From an uncultured Aquimarina sp. (GTDB taxonomy: Bacteria; Bacteroidota; Bacteroidia; Flavobacteriales; Flavobacteriaceae): a stretch of 49,822 nucleotides of DNA. Each line of letters opens with the position of its first letter. Within the stretch, counting starts at the first letter, position 1. Of this stretch, positions 8,220-16,572 are shown in pieces. The notes beneath the pieces were generated by a model. It worked only from the letters and a program-made list of their open reading frames with translations, searched no databases and had not been told where the DNA came from. The position numbers were made by a program, and so were the translations under genes. Location of the stretch: positions 1 through 49,822 of the forward strand of contig CANMML010000029.1 in the NCBI GenBank assembly GCA_947499005.1. Direction: 5' to 3'.

Positions 8220-8332
8220 TTGTTATCAAGAAAGGTTTAGGGAATAGACCCAATAAGACCTTAGCAACCCTCTGTTGTATTTATCAGCTGAGAAGGTGCT
8301 ACATTCTACCACTATTTGTGGATAGATAACAA
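8220..8332 (+). promoter_or_regulatory. SAM-I (S-box) riboswitch leading the met operon
   Basis: The leader has the SAM-I landmarks in order: TTATCAAGAAAGG, then AGGGAATAGACCC, then GACCTTAGCAACC, then AAGGTGCTA-ATTCTACC. The closing helix P1 is an 8-bp perfect pair, TTGTTATC (8220-8227) with GATAACAA (8325-8332). It precedes metX by about 75 bases. The known action of the family is to shut off methionine genes when S-adenosylmethionine is abundant. The platform is less clear: AAGAAAGTTTCTTTTTT right after P1 could be a weak terminator, or P1 could act on translation. Confidence 0.9.
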
Positions 8333-8405
8333 GAAAGTTTCTTTTTTAGAAATTAGCTTCCCTTTGTGTTGCATTCTTGATACCAGTAAAAACGTAACAA
8401 GAATT

Positions 8406-9389
8406 GTGAGTTCAATTTTATCATACATATCGATTGACAACTACACCACTTTTGCTGGTGAAACTTTAAGTGTAGAATTATCCTATCAAGTGTTTGGCCC
8501 TTCTATAGGAACAGCCCCTGTGGTATTGATTACGCATGCGCTTACAGGAAATTCTCAAGTTAGTGGAGAAAATGGTTGGTGGAAAAGTTTAGTAGATGAT
8601 GGTAAGGTCATCGATACGCAAAGGTATACTGTAATCGCCTTCAATATACCAGGGAATGGATTCGATGGTAACCCCAATAACCTATTCGAAAACTATCGCA
8701 TTTTTACAGCAAAAGATATTGCTAGATTAATAGCATTGGGATTAGAAAAGTTAAACATTCAAAAGTTATTTGCCAATGTAGGTGGGTCACTCGGTGGAGG
8801 CATTGCTTGGGAACTTTCTGTATTAAAACCACATCTAGCAAAAAACTTAGTGGTAGTAGCTACAGATTGGAAAGCTACAGATTGGGTTATTGCAAATACT
8901 CAAATTCAAGGAAATATATTGTTGAATTCTTCGAATGCATTGCATGATGCACGAATGCATGCTATGTTGATGTATAGAACACCAGAGTCTTTTACCATGA
9001 AATTTAATAGAACGGTAAATGAGAGTTTAGGGATGTTCAATATTGTAAGTTGGTTGAATTATCATGGTAAAAGATTAGGAGAACGTTTTACGTTGAGTTC
9101 ATACAAGCAACTGAACTATATATTAGGGACTATTGATATCTCTAAGAATTTCTCGAACTTTAAGGAAGCCATATATGCTGTTTCGTCTGATATACATATT
9201 GTTTCTGTAGATTCGGATGCATTATTCACCTTAAAAGAAGATAAGGAAACGGTAAGGCAACTTAAAGAAATACGTCAACGTTCAGGACAAAAAGTAACGC
9301 ATCAAGTAATTCGATCGATACATGGTCATGATGCATTTTTAATAGAATACGATCAATTGGATAATTTTTTATATCCGATTTTTGAATAG
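8406..9389 (+). CDS. metX: Homoserine O-acetyltransferase-like alpha/beta hydrolase
   Basis: MetX activates homoserine with an acyl group from a CoA ester for methionine synthesis. The alpha/beta-hydrolase fold shows the family motifs HALTGNSQV, GENGWW, FNIPGNGFDG, the nucleophile in GGSLGG (Ser128 from this start) and the catalytic histidine in IHGHDAF near the C-terminus. The GTG at 8406 gives 327 residues. The longer frame back to 8316 would begin inside the riboswitch tail and adds a sequence with no family likeness. The protein is somewhat shorter than classical MetX. It is the first gene behind the SAM riboswitch and is followed by a sulfhydrylase, which supports the role. Acetyl or succinyl donor choice cannot be decided here. 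Confidence 0.85.
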   Translation: MSSILSYISIDNYTTFAGETLSVELSYQVFGPSIGTAPVVLITHALTGNSQVSGENGWWKSLVDDGKVIDTQRYTVIAFNIPGNGFDGNPNNLFENYRIFTAKDIARLIALGLEKLNIQKLFANVGGSLGGGIAWELSVLKPHLAKNLVVVATDWKATDWVIANTQIQGNILLNSSNALHDARMHAMLMYRTPESFTMKFNRTVNESLGMFNIVSWLNYHGKRLGERFTLSSYKQLNYILGTIDISKNFSNFKEAIYAVSSDIHIVSVDSDALFTLKEDKETVRQLKEIRQRSGQKVTHQVIRSIHGHDAFLIEYDQLDNFLYPIFE

Positions 9390-9449
9390 CAAGCAAAGCT
9401 TGCTGCTGTTAGCGTTGAGCAACCAGCAACGAGCTATAAAATAATATTT

Positions 9450-9477
9450 GCTGGATGCTGGTAGCTGGTAGCTGGTG
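9450..9477. repeat. Short 7-bp tandem repeat (four near-identical units)
   Basis: Four 7-bp units, GCTGGAT, GCTGGTA, GCTGGTA and GCTGGTG, stand between metX and the OsmC gene. A small inverted repeat AGCAAGC / GCTTGCT (9388-9394 and 9398-9404) overlaps the end of metX. Confidence 0.75.
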
Positions 9478-9501
9478 GCGTTTGGCTGAAAGCCATAACA
9501 A

Positions 9502-9936
9502 ATGAAAGTAACTTTAAACCGAGTAAACGAAAAATTCCATTTTCAGGTAAAAAATGATCGTGGATATGTAGTAGATTTAGATAAGCGAGCTTCACAAGGC
9601 GGAGACGATTTAGGAGCAAGTCCGATGGAACTATTGCTAATGGGAGTTGCAGGATGTAGTGGAATAGATTTAATAGGGATCCTTCAAAAACAAAGACAAG
9701 AGATCGAATCTTATAGTATGGAAGTGGAAGGAGAGCGCAAACCAATGGGAGAAGCGAAGCCGTTTACGCAAATACATGCTACGATTTTTATAACAGGAAA
9801 AGTAGCACCTAAAAAAGCACTGAAAGCAGCTGCTTTGTCATTTGAAAAATATTGTTCGGTATCAAAAACACTAGAGCCTACTGCCACTGTTACCTACAGT
9901 GTAGTAGTCAATGGAGAAAAAGTAGAAAATGAATAA
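9502..9936 (+). CDS. OsmC/Ohr family protein
   Basis: A 144-residue OsmC-fold protein. The family reduces organic hydroperoxides with a pair of cysteines; here they are Cys52 (in VAGCSGIDL) and Cys118 (in KYCSVSKT), with the preceding ASPMELLLMG helix typical of the family. It lies 112 bp after metX and overlaps the sulfhydrylase by 8 bp, so it belongs to the SAM-controlled operon. Protecting sulfur metabolites or the sulfhydrylase from oxidation would be a reasonable job, but that is inference. Confidence 0.9.
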   Translation: MKVTLNRVNEKFHFQVKNDRGYVVDLDKRASQGGDDLGASPMELLLMGVAGCSGIDLIGILQKQRQEIESYSMEVEGERKPMGEAKPFTQIHATIFITGKVAPKKALKAAALSFEKYCSVSKTLEPTATVTYSVVVNGEKVENE

Positions 9937-11098
9937 GCATTTTGAAACAATTGCAGTTCGAGATCAAATCGAACGCACAGGAAATAAAGAGCACTCGGTA
10001 CCGTTGTATCTTACTTCGGGTTTTGTATTTGATGATGCAGAAGAAATGAGAGCTTCATTTGCAGAAGAAAAGCAACGAGATTTATACAGCCGTTATAGCA
10101 ACCCTAACACAAATGAGTTTATCAGTAAAGTGTGTAAGTTGGAAGGGGCTGAAGCAGGTTTTGCATTTGCTTCTGGGATGGCTGCAGTATTTTCTACTTT
10201 TGCAGCTTTGTTAGACTCTGGAGACCATATTGTTTCTGCACGTTCGGTATTTGGAGCAACACATGGATTGTTTACGAAGTATTTCCCTAAATGGAATATT
10301 GAAACAAGCTATTTTGGAGTAAATGATGTTGATGTAGTTGAAAGCTTAATCAAGTCAAATACCAAATTCATCTATTGCGAAACACCTACTAACCCTGGTG
10401 TAGATGTGTTGGATATGGAATATTTGAGCGCTATAGCCAAAAAACATGATATTCTATTGATTGTAGATAATTGTTTTGCAACACCATATTTGCAAAATCC
10501 AATGAAATTTGGAGCAGATTTGGTGATTCATTCTGCAACAAAATTAATCGATGGTCAAGGGCGTGTTTTAGGTGGTATTACAGTAGGAAATGCAGATTTA
10601 ATTAGAGAAATCTATTTGTTCTCTCGTTTGACAGGACCAAGCATGTCTCCGTTTAATGCTTGGATACTTTCTAAAAGTTTAGAAACTTTAGCAGTTAGAG
10701 CAGATAAACAATGTGATAATGCATTGAAATTGGCAGAATATCTTGAAAAACATCCTAAAGTGAAATGGGTTAAATATCCATTTTTGAAGTCTCACCCTCA
10801 ATACGAAATAGCTAAAAAGCAAATGAGACTAGGAGGAACGATTGTAGCTTTTGAAGTTGAAGGAGGGGTACAAGGTGGGAAAACATTCTTTGACAATATC
10901 CAGATGTGCTCACTGTCTGCAAATTTAGGTGACTCAAGGACTATTGTAACACACCCTGCATCCACAACTCATGCTAAATTAGCAGAAGAAGATAAGTTAG
11001 CTGTGGGGATTACTCCTGGTATGGTAAGATGTTCATTGGGCTTAGAGCATATTGAGGATATCATTGAAGACATAGAACAAGCGCTAGGTGAAATATAA
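9929..11098 (+). CDS. metZ: PLP-dependent homoserine sulfhydrylase (Cys/Met metabolism)
   Basis: A 389-residue enzyme of the Cys/Met PLP family. The PLP lysine is Lys205 in SATKLIDGQGR; other hallmarks are SRYSNPN, the FASGMAA phosphate-binding turn, YCETPTNP and IVDNCFATP. The sequence style (AVRDQIERT, SVPLYLTSGFVFDDAEEMR) fits O-succinyl or O-acetylhomoserine sulfhydrylase, which makes homocysteine from the activated homoserine of MetX plus sulfide. The gene is the last of the riboswitch operon and ends at a strong terminator. The exact acyl preference is not readable. Confidence 0.88.
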   Translation: MNKHFETIAVRDQIERTGNKEHSVPLYLTSGFVFDDAEEMRASFAEEKQRDLYSRYSNPNTNEFISKVCKLEGAEAGFAFASGMAAVFSTFAALLDSGDHIVSARSVFGATHGLFTKYFPKWNIETSYFGVNDVDVVESLIKSNTKFIYCETPTNPGVDVLDMEYLSAIAKKHDILLIVDNCFATPYLQNPMKFGADLVIHSATKLIDGQGRVLGGITVGNADLIREIYLFSRLTGPSMSPFNAWILSKSLETLAVRADKQCDNALKLAEYLEKHPKVKWVKYPFLKSHPQYEIAKKQMRLGGTIVAFEVEGGVQGGKTFFDNIQMCSLSANLGDSRTIVTHPASTTHAKLAEEDKLAVGITPGMVRCSLGLEHIEDIIEDIEQALGEI

Positions 11099-11158
11099 AG
11101 TGCTAAGAAATTATGATGCCAAGTAAATTGTATAAAAAGGAGTTTGCTGAGGTATTAT

Positions 11159-11210
11159 AACATAAAAAGAGCGTCATGAAATTTAAATTTTATGACGCTC
11201 TTTTTATGTT
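11159..11210. terminator. Bidirectional terminator, 19-bp stem
   Basis: Arms 11159-11177 and 11192-11210 pair perfectly over 19 bp, with A and T runs on the outer ends. It stands between two converging genes and can end transcription from both sides. Confidence 0.92.
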
Positions 11211-11222
11211 ATTGTGTACACT

Positions 11223-11813
11223 TTAGTTGATCGTTATTGTTTTTTCGAAAACTTGACCTTCAATGGTTATAACGGTGTTGTAAGTGTTATATCTCGGTAA
11301 TGAATAGAATTTTTGTACAACAGAGTCTTTTAGGTCTTTGTCCTTAGTTAAGTTATTGCTTGTCCCTTCTTTGTAGATGTAAATATCTATTTCATAGTTT
11401 TGATTGTTTTCAACCTCAATCGCTAACCTGTTTTCATCGGTAACGTAAATTTCAGGTCGATTAATAACCTTAGGCTCTCCTTTCATTATCTTTTTCATAC
11501 TAGGGACAATGATAAATGGAGTAAACTCAATAGATGTATTAGTCACTGTTTTTACTTGATATAAGCCTTGTTTGAATTTTTTGAAACTAAAGCTTTTTGA
11601 AAAGATTTTAGATTGTTCTAATACTTCTTCAAAAATCACTTTTCCTTCCATATCAATTAGGGTGAATTTTTCTCCTTGTTCGATTCCTTCTAGAGTAATG
11701 ACTAATTCATTAGAACTTTCATGAGTATCTAATGTTATTTTTTTTGAAGCATAACTATTCAATGAAAAAAGCAAAGTAATTAATACAGCAAATGGAGAAA
11801 CTAAAATTTTCAT
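11223..11813 (-). CDS. Secreted 196-aa beta-sandwich protein, unknown function
   Basis: I do not recognise a named family. There is a clear signal peptide (1-22, ending SYA). The mature part has two segments of regular beta strands (about 25-105 and 120-195). The first one, FTLIDMEGKVI ... GLYQVKTV, resembles the strand pattern of Ig-like and type IX secretion C-terminal domains, but the sorting sequence is not at the C-terminus, so it is probably just a related fold. A periplasmic or surface location is likely. The gene stands alone, with a long gene-free region upstream. Confidence 0.75.
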   Translation of the reverse strand: MKILVSPFAVLITLLFSLNSYASKKITLDTHESSNELVITLEGIEQGEKFTLIDMEGKVIFEEVLEQSKIFSKSFSFKKFKQGLYQVKTVTNTSIEFTPFIIVPSMKKIMKGEPKVINRPEIYVTDENRLAIEVENNQNYEIDIYIYKEGTSNNLTKDKDLKDSVVQKFYSLPRYNTYNTVITIEGQVFEKTITIN

Positions 11814-12020
11814 GACTTAAATATTAGAAATGGGGTGCAAAAGTAATTTCAAATAGAACCTTTAAGGTAGTTAGTATTGGTATGTAGTTGTGCTTATTTA
11901 ACCGAAAACGTTTTTTTTAGCATTCATCTGTGTTAAAATAATTATTAAGTACTGAACTAATAGCGTCTTGATAGTTCCTTATGCGATTTGCTGATAAGAA
12001 TTTCGTGTTAATATGCTGAT

Positions 12021-12034
12021 CCGATAGCTATCGG
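12021..12034. repeat. CCGATAGCTATCGG palindrome
   Basis: A perfect 14-bp palindrome, flanked by A/T that extends it to 18 bp. A close relative, CCGATAACTATCGG, lies at 23655-23668, so this appears to be a dispersed element. Confidence 0.7.
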
Positions 12035-12375
12035 ATTATTTTTTACTAGTCTAAGGAAAAAATCAAGGGTAGCCTAAGTTACGGTTGCTTTTTTTAACGA
12101 AAGAATAGTGAAAAAGAAACGGCAGATATGCGAATTTTTTGTTAGTAAATCGTATTAGGTAGGGTTTATGGTTTGCTTAGCGTTTTATACTTAAAGCTCA
12201 ATAGGCTAACCCAGTTTTTTTGATATAAAAGAAGATAATCTAGTTCAAATAGGCATATTGTAAATCGATACTTTAATAATAGGTCTAGTGTATTGATGCT
12301 TAATAAATAGATTCAAAAAACACATTCATCATTTTAATAGATGGATGTTGAGTACTAGTTGATATGTTGTTGTTG

Positions 12376-12405
12376 AACCATCCAATCCCCTTGGGTGGTT
12401 TTTCT
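12376..12405 (+). terminator. Terminator-like hairpin upstream of rlmN
   Basis: AACCATCCAA (12376-12385) pairs with TTGGGTGGTT (12391-12400) around a TCCCC loop, followed by a T-rich tract. It lies 64 bases before rlmN with no gene upstream on the same strand, so it is either a transcript end of an unseen small RNA or a leader element of rlmN. Confidence 0.65.
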
Positions 12406-12468
12406 TTTGATAGTAATCAAACAAGGAAACAGGTTAAAATGTAACTTAGCATTTTATTTTTAGTACGA

Positions 12469-13506
12469 ATGAGTAAGAAGAAAGACATTAGAGCTTTAAC
12501 AAAAGAGCAACTGCGAACGTTTTTTGTGAATCAAGGAGATAAAGCCTTTCGCGGAAATCAAGTATATGAATGGTTATGGCAAAAAGGAGCTCATGATTTT
12601 GAAGCAATGACTAATCTTTCTAAAGCTACTCGTGCCTTAATGGAAGAACATTTTGTAATCAATCACATTCGAGTAGATCAAATGCAACGTAGTAGTGATG
12701 GGACGATCAAAAATGCAGTTCGACTTCACGATGGTTTGGTGGTAGAATCTGTTTTGATACCAACAGCATCGAGAACAACGGCTTGTGTTTCCTCGCAAGT
12801 AGGTTGTAGTCTCGATTGTAAATTTTGTGCAACAGCACGCTTAAAACGTATGCGGAATTTAAATGCAGATGAAATTTACGATCAGGTAGTTGCAATTGAT
12901 AATGAAAGTAGATTATATCATGGGCATCCTTTAAGTAATATTGTATTTATGGGAATGGGAGAGCCTTTGATGAACTACAATAATGTAATTAAATCGATAG
13001 AGAAAATAACTTCCGAAGAAGGTTTGGGGATGTCTCCAAGACGTATTACCGTATCTACCTCTGGAGTTCCCAAGATCATCAAGAAAATGGCAGATGATGA
13101 GGTGCGTTTTCATTTAGCCGTGTCTTTACATTCGGCAATTGATGAAGTGCGTACTCGTATTATGCCGTTTAATGAAAATTTTCCGTTAAAAGATTTACGA
13201 GAAGCTCTTGAGTATTGGTATGAGAAAACAGAGCGTCGCATTACATACGAATATGTAGTATGGGATGGCATCAATGATACTAAAAAAGATATTGATGCTT
13301 TGGTAAGGTTTTGCTCTTACGTTCCCTGTAAAGTAAACCTTATTGAATACAATCCTATTGATGATGGCGAATTTCAACAAGCTCCTAAAAAAGCACTAGA
13401 TGCATATATTGCTGCTTTAGAAAAGAGAAATATAGTTGTTAATGTGCGTAGAAGTAGAGGAAAAGATATTGATGCAGCTTGTGGTCAGTTGGCTAATAAA
13501 TCTTAA
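12469..13506 (+). CDS. rlmN: 23S rRNA (adenine-2503-C2)-methyltransferase
   Basis: RlmN is a radical SAM enzyme that methylates C2 of A2503 in 23S rRNA and of A37 in some tRNAs. The 4Fe-4S cysteines are Cys113, Cys117 and Cys120 (CSLDCKFC). The two catalytic cysteines of the methyl-transfer mechanism are visible as Cys106 (in TACVSSQVGC) and Cys338 (in DAACGQLA). GMGEPLMNY is the SAM-contact motif. At 345 residues the length is normal. It is followed 88 bp later by a polyprenyl synthase gene. Confidence 0.97.
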   Translation: MSKKKDIRALTKEQLRTFFVNQGDKAFRGNQVYEWLWQKGAHDFEAMTNLSKATRALMEEHFVINHIRVDQMQRSSDGTIKNAVRLHDGLVVESVLIPTASRTTACVSSQVGCSLDCKFCATARLKRMRNLNADEIYDQVVAIDNESRLYHGHPLSNIVFMGMGEPLMNYNNVIKSIEKITSEEGLGMSPRRITVSTSGVPKIIKKMADDEVRFHLAVSLHSAIDEVRTRIMPFNENFPLKDLREALEYWYEKTERRITYEYVVWDGINDTKKDIDALVRFCSYVPCKVNLIEYNPIDDGEFQQAPKKALDAYIAALEKRNIVVNVRRSRGKDIDAACGQLANKS

Positions 13507-13594
13507 AAGAAAAGCTCGAGTAAGAGGATAGGAATACACTACGGAAAGGACTATCTTCGTACATAGAAGAATATACCAAAAGCACAGCTGTATC

Positions 13595-14575
13595 TTGAAG
13601 ATAGTTGAACAAATTAAGGCCCCTATTCGAGAAGAAATGGACACTTTCGAAAGAAAGTTCACCAGCTCTATGGATTCTAAGGTGGCTTTACTGAATAGAA
13701 TTACACATTATATCGTAAAACGAAAAGGGAAGCAAATGCGTCCTATGTTTGTGTTTTTGGTAGCGAAAATGCTTTCTGAATCCAATGAAACAAATGAAAG
13801 AACATTTCGCGGAGCTTCAGTAATCGAGTTAATTCATACGGCAACTTTGGTGCATGATGACGTTGTTGATGACTCGAATATGCGTAGGGGATTTTTTTCC
13901 ATAAACGCATTATGGAAAAATAAAATCGCAGTGTTAGTTGGAGACTACTTACTCTCAAAAGGATTGTTATTGTGTATTGATAATGATGATTTTGATTTGT
14001 TGAAAATCATATCAGTGGCGGTAAGAGAGATGAGTGAAGGGGAGTTGTTGCAAATTGAGAAAGCTAGACGTTTAGACATTTCGGAAGAGGTTTATTACGA
14101 AATCATAAGACAAAAAACAGCTACATTGATTGCCGCTTGTTGTAGTTTAGGAGCTGCTTCAGTTCAACCTAATACTAAATTTGTTGAGGAAATGCGTCTT
14201 TTTGGTCAGTACATTGGTATGGCTTTTCAAATTAAAGATGATTTGTTTGATTATGGGGAGACAGCGATAGGGAAACCTACGGGAATAGATATCAAAGAGC
14301 AAAAAATGACGTTGCCTTTAATTTATACGTTGAATACGGTAAGTGAAGCAGAAAAAAAATGGCTGATAAATAGTGTTAAAAATTATAACACAGATAAGAA
14401 AAGAGTAAAAGAAGTCATTCAAAAAGTAATTGATGCAGGAGGTCTTCAATATGCCGAGCAAAAAATGAATGCGTATAAAAACAAGGCGCTTGCATTGTTA
14501 GAAAATTACTCCGATTCAGAATATAAAGAAGCGCTAAAACTTATGGTAACTTATGTTATCGAGCGTAAAAAATAA
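13595..14575 (+). CDS. Polyprenyl diphosphate synthase
   Basis: A 326-residue trans-isoprenyl diphosphate synthase, which joins isopentenyl diphosphate units, probably to make the side chain of menaquinone. The first aspartate-rich motif is DDVVD at residues 88-92, and the second is KDDLFDY. The basic motif GKQMRP binds the diphosphate. The start is a TTG at 13595; the protein begins KIVEQIKAPI, a typical N-terminus for flavobacterial members. The next in-frame ATG (about 13637) would trim the first helix. dnaG follows after 11 bp, so both are likely cotranscribed. Confidence 0.9.
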   Translation: MKIVEQIKAPIREEMDTFERKFTSSMDSKVALLNRITHYIVKRKGKQMRPMFVFLVAKMLSESNETNERTFRGASVIELIHTATLVHDDVVDDSNMRRGFFSINALWKNKIAVLVGDYLLSKGLLLCIDNDDFDLLKIISVAVREMSEGELLQIEKARRLDISEEVYYEIIRQKTATLIAACCSLGAASVQPNTKFVEEMRLFGQYIGMAFQIKDDLFDYGETAIGKPTGIDIKEQKMTLPLIYTLNTVSEAEKKWLINSVKNYNTDKKRVKEVIQKVIDAGGLQYAEQKMNAYKNKALALLENYSDSEYKEALKLMVTYVIERKK

Positions 14576-14586
14576 ATCACTACATA

Positions 14587-16572
14587 TTGATTACTCGTGA
14601 AACAATAGATGCTGTATACGAAGCTGCTCGGGTAGAGGAGGTGATAGGTGATTTCGTGCAGCTAAAAAGAGCGGGAAGTAATTATAAGGGGTTAAGTCCA
14701 TTTAGTGACGAAAGAACACCTTCTTTCATGGTGTCCCCAGCCAAACAAATTTGGAAAGACTTTAGTAGCGGGAAGGGAGGAAATGTGATTGCTTTCATCA
14801 TGGAACACGAGCATTTTAGCTATCCTGATGCTATTCGATATTTGGCCAAAAAGTATGGAATCGAAATTGTAGAAACCGAGCAAACTGACGAACAAAAAGA
14901 GCAAGCTAGCGAAAGAGAAAGTATGTATCTCGTTAGTGATTATGCCAGTTCTTTTTTTCAAGAACAATTATATCAAACAGAATTAGGAAAAGCCATTGGT
15001 CTTAGTTATTTCAAAGAGCGTGGTTTTACAGATGAAACGATCAAAAAGTTTCAATTAGGATATTCTCCTGATCAATGGGATGCTTTTACGAAAGCTGCCA
15101 TTGAAAAAAAATATCAACTAAAATATTTAGAAGCGACAGGTCTTACAATTGTCAAGGAGCACAAACAATTTGATCGATTTAAAGGGCGTGTTATGTTTCC
15201 GATACATTCTATGTCTGGGAGAGTGTTGGGATTTGGAGGAAGAATCTTGACGAATGAAAAAAAGACTGCTAAATATTTAAACTCTCCTGAAAGTGATATT
15301 TATCATAAAAGTAAAGTGCTTTATGGTATTTATTATGCCAAACAAACGATAGCAAAAGAAGATAATTGTTATCTCGTAGAGGGGTATACCGATGTTATAC
15401 AGTTCTATCAATCGGGAATATTGAATACTGTTTCATCCTCAGGAACGGCCTTGACTTCAGATCAAATTCGGTTAATCAATAGGCTTACAAAGAATATCAC
15501 GGTGCTCTTTGATGGAGATGCAGCAGGGCTTCGAGCAGCAATTCGAGGAATAGATTTGATTCTAGAGCAAGGAATGAATGTGCGCGTTTGTACTTTTCCT
15601 GAAGGGGAAGATCCAGATAGTTTTGCTAAGAAGAATGATGAAGAAGGGATTAAAAAATACCTTTCTGAAAATGCACAAGACTTTATTCGTTTTAAAGCAA
15701 CACTATTACAAAAAGAAGCAAAGCACGATCCAATAAAAAAAGCAGAATTGATTCGTGATATGGTCAATAGTATCGCGAAAATTCCAGATCCAATAAAACG
15801 AGAGGTCTACATCAAGGAATGTGCTGGAATCATGGATATTTCGGAAGAAGTGCTTTTTGCGACCTTGGCACAGCAAGATGCTGTTAATAAAACAGAAAAG
15901 AAAAGAGGAGGGAAGAAAGAAGCTGCAAAGCAATCTGCCAATCCATTATCCGCGGTTAAAAACGAAAAAAGTACTACTGCTAAGGTGGATCCTGTGTTTG
16001 AATTGGAAAGTAGGGTTATAGAGGTGTTACTACTTTATGGTAATGAAGAAATTACCTATAAGGATACGGTGTATAAAACCAATGAAGAGGGCGAGGTAAT
16101 TATGGAGGATGAAGAAGTGTCTGCTAAGGTTTACGAAAAGATATTCTTAGACCTACAAGTAGATGAGATTAGTTTTATGAACCCTCATTTTGGAGAGTTG
16201 TATACTGTGTTGATAAATACATACGCCGAACAAGGGGATCAATTTAAAGTAGAATTATTTATTCAACTATTGAGCCCAGAGCTAGTACAAACCGCTACTC
16301 ATATTTTAATGCAAGATGAAAAGTACCATTTAGACGATTGGGCTAGAAAAGAAATACAAGTCAAACAAAAAGAAACCTCAATTTCAAATTATGTTTCAGA
16401 TGTAATTCTGAATCTACGTCGTCAGTTAGTATTCAATTTAATTAGTAATAAAATGAATACCATACAAACTTTAGAAGCCAGTGATGATAGAATGGAAGTA
16501 CTATCTGAAATTATGGACTACCAAAATTTGCAAGCAGTACTTTCAAAAAAATTAAAAAGAGTCGTGCTATAA
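14587..16572 (+). CDS. dnaG: DNA primase, zinc ligands replaced
   Basis: DnaG makes RNA primers at the replication fork. The 661-residue protein keeps the N-terminal domain, the TOPRIM core (VEGYTDV with Glu265, FDGDAAG with Asp309 and Asp311) and a C-terminal helicase-binding part (about 470-661). The zinc finger is degenerate: the four positions that carry Cys-His-Cys-Cys in other primases are Ser37, Ser40, Asp58 and Ser61, at exactly the usual spacing. From memory this loss is shared by flavobacterial primases. The start is TTG, giving the family N-terminus ITRETIDAVYE. The last 6 bp overlap the 3' end of the converging regulator gene. Confidence 0.95.
   Translation: MITRETIDAVYEAARVEEVIGDFVQLKRAGSNYKGLSPFSDERTPSFMVSPAKQIWKDFSSGKGGNVIAFIMEHEHFSYPDAIRYLAKKYGIEIVETEQTDEQKEQASERESMYLVSDYASSFFQEQLYQTELGKAIGLSYFKERGFTDETIKKFQLGYSPDQWDAFTKAAIEKKYQLKYLEATGLTIVKEHKQFDRFKGRVMFPIHSMSGRVLGFGGRILTNEKKTAKYLNSPESDIYHKSKVLYGIYYAKQTIAKEDNCYLVEGYTDVIQFYQSGILNTVSSSGTALTSDQIRLINRLTKNITVLFDGDAAGLRAAIRGIDLILEQGMNVRVCTFPEGEDPDSFAKKNDEEGIKKYLSENAQDFIRFKATLLQKEAKHDPIKKAELIRDMVNSIAKIPDPIKREVYIKECAGIMDISEEVLFATLAQQDAVNKTEKKRGGKKEAAKQSANPLSAVKNEKSTTAKVDPVFELESRVIEVLLLYGNEEITYKDTVYKTNEEGEVIMEDEEVSAKVYEKIFLDLQVDEISFMNPHFGELYTVLINTYAEQGDQFKVELFIQLLSPELVQTATHILMQDEKYHLDDWARKEIQVKQKETSISNYVSDVILNLRRQLVFNLISNKMNTIQTLEASDDRMEVLSEIMDYQNLQAVLSKKLKRVVL

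Larger units (their letters stand above)
11814..12468. other. 655-bp gene-free region with several terminator-like hairpins
   Basis: No reading frame of credible quality is present. Three hairpin structures stand in a row on the plus strand: a perfect palindrome ATCCGATAGCTATCGGAT followed by a T-rich run (12019-12046), a weaker stem GGTAGCC / GGTTGCTT with eight T (12068-12095), and a clear terminator at 12376-12405. Since no gene lies upstream on this strand, these could end small RNAs. This is inference. Confidence 0.5.

Noticed and set aside
8316..8405. Longer start of metX
   Set aside because: These codons overlap the end of the SAM riboswitch and have no likeness to MetX.
9434..9745. 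103-aa minus-strand frame
   Set aside because: Mostly antisense to the OsmC gene and the 7-bp repeat.
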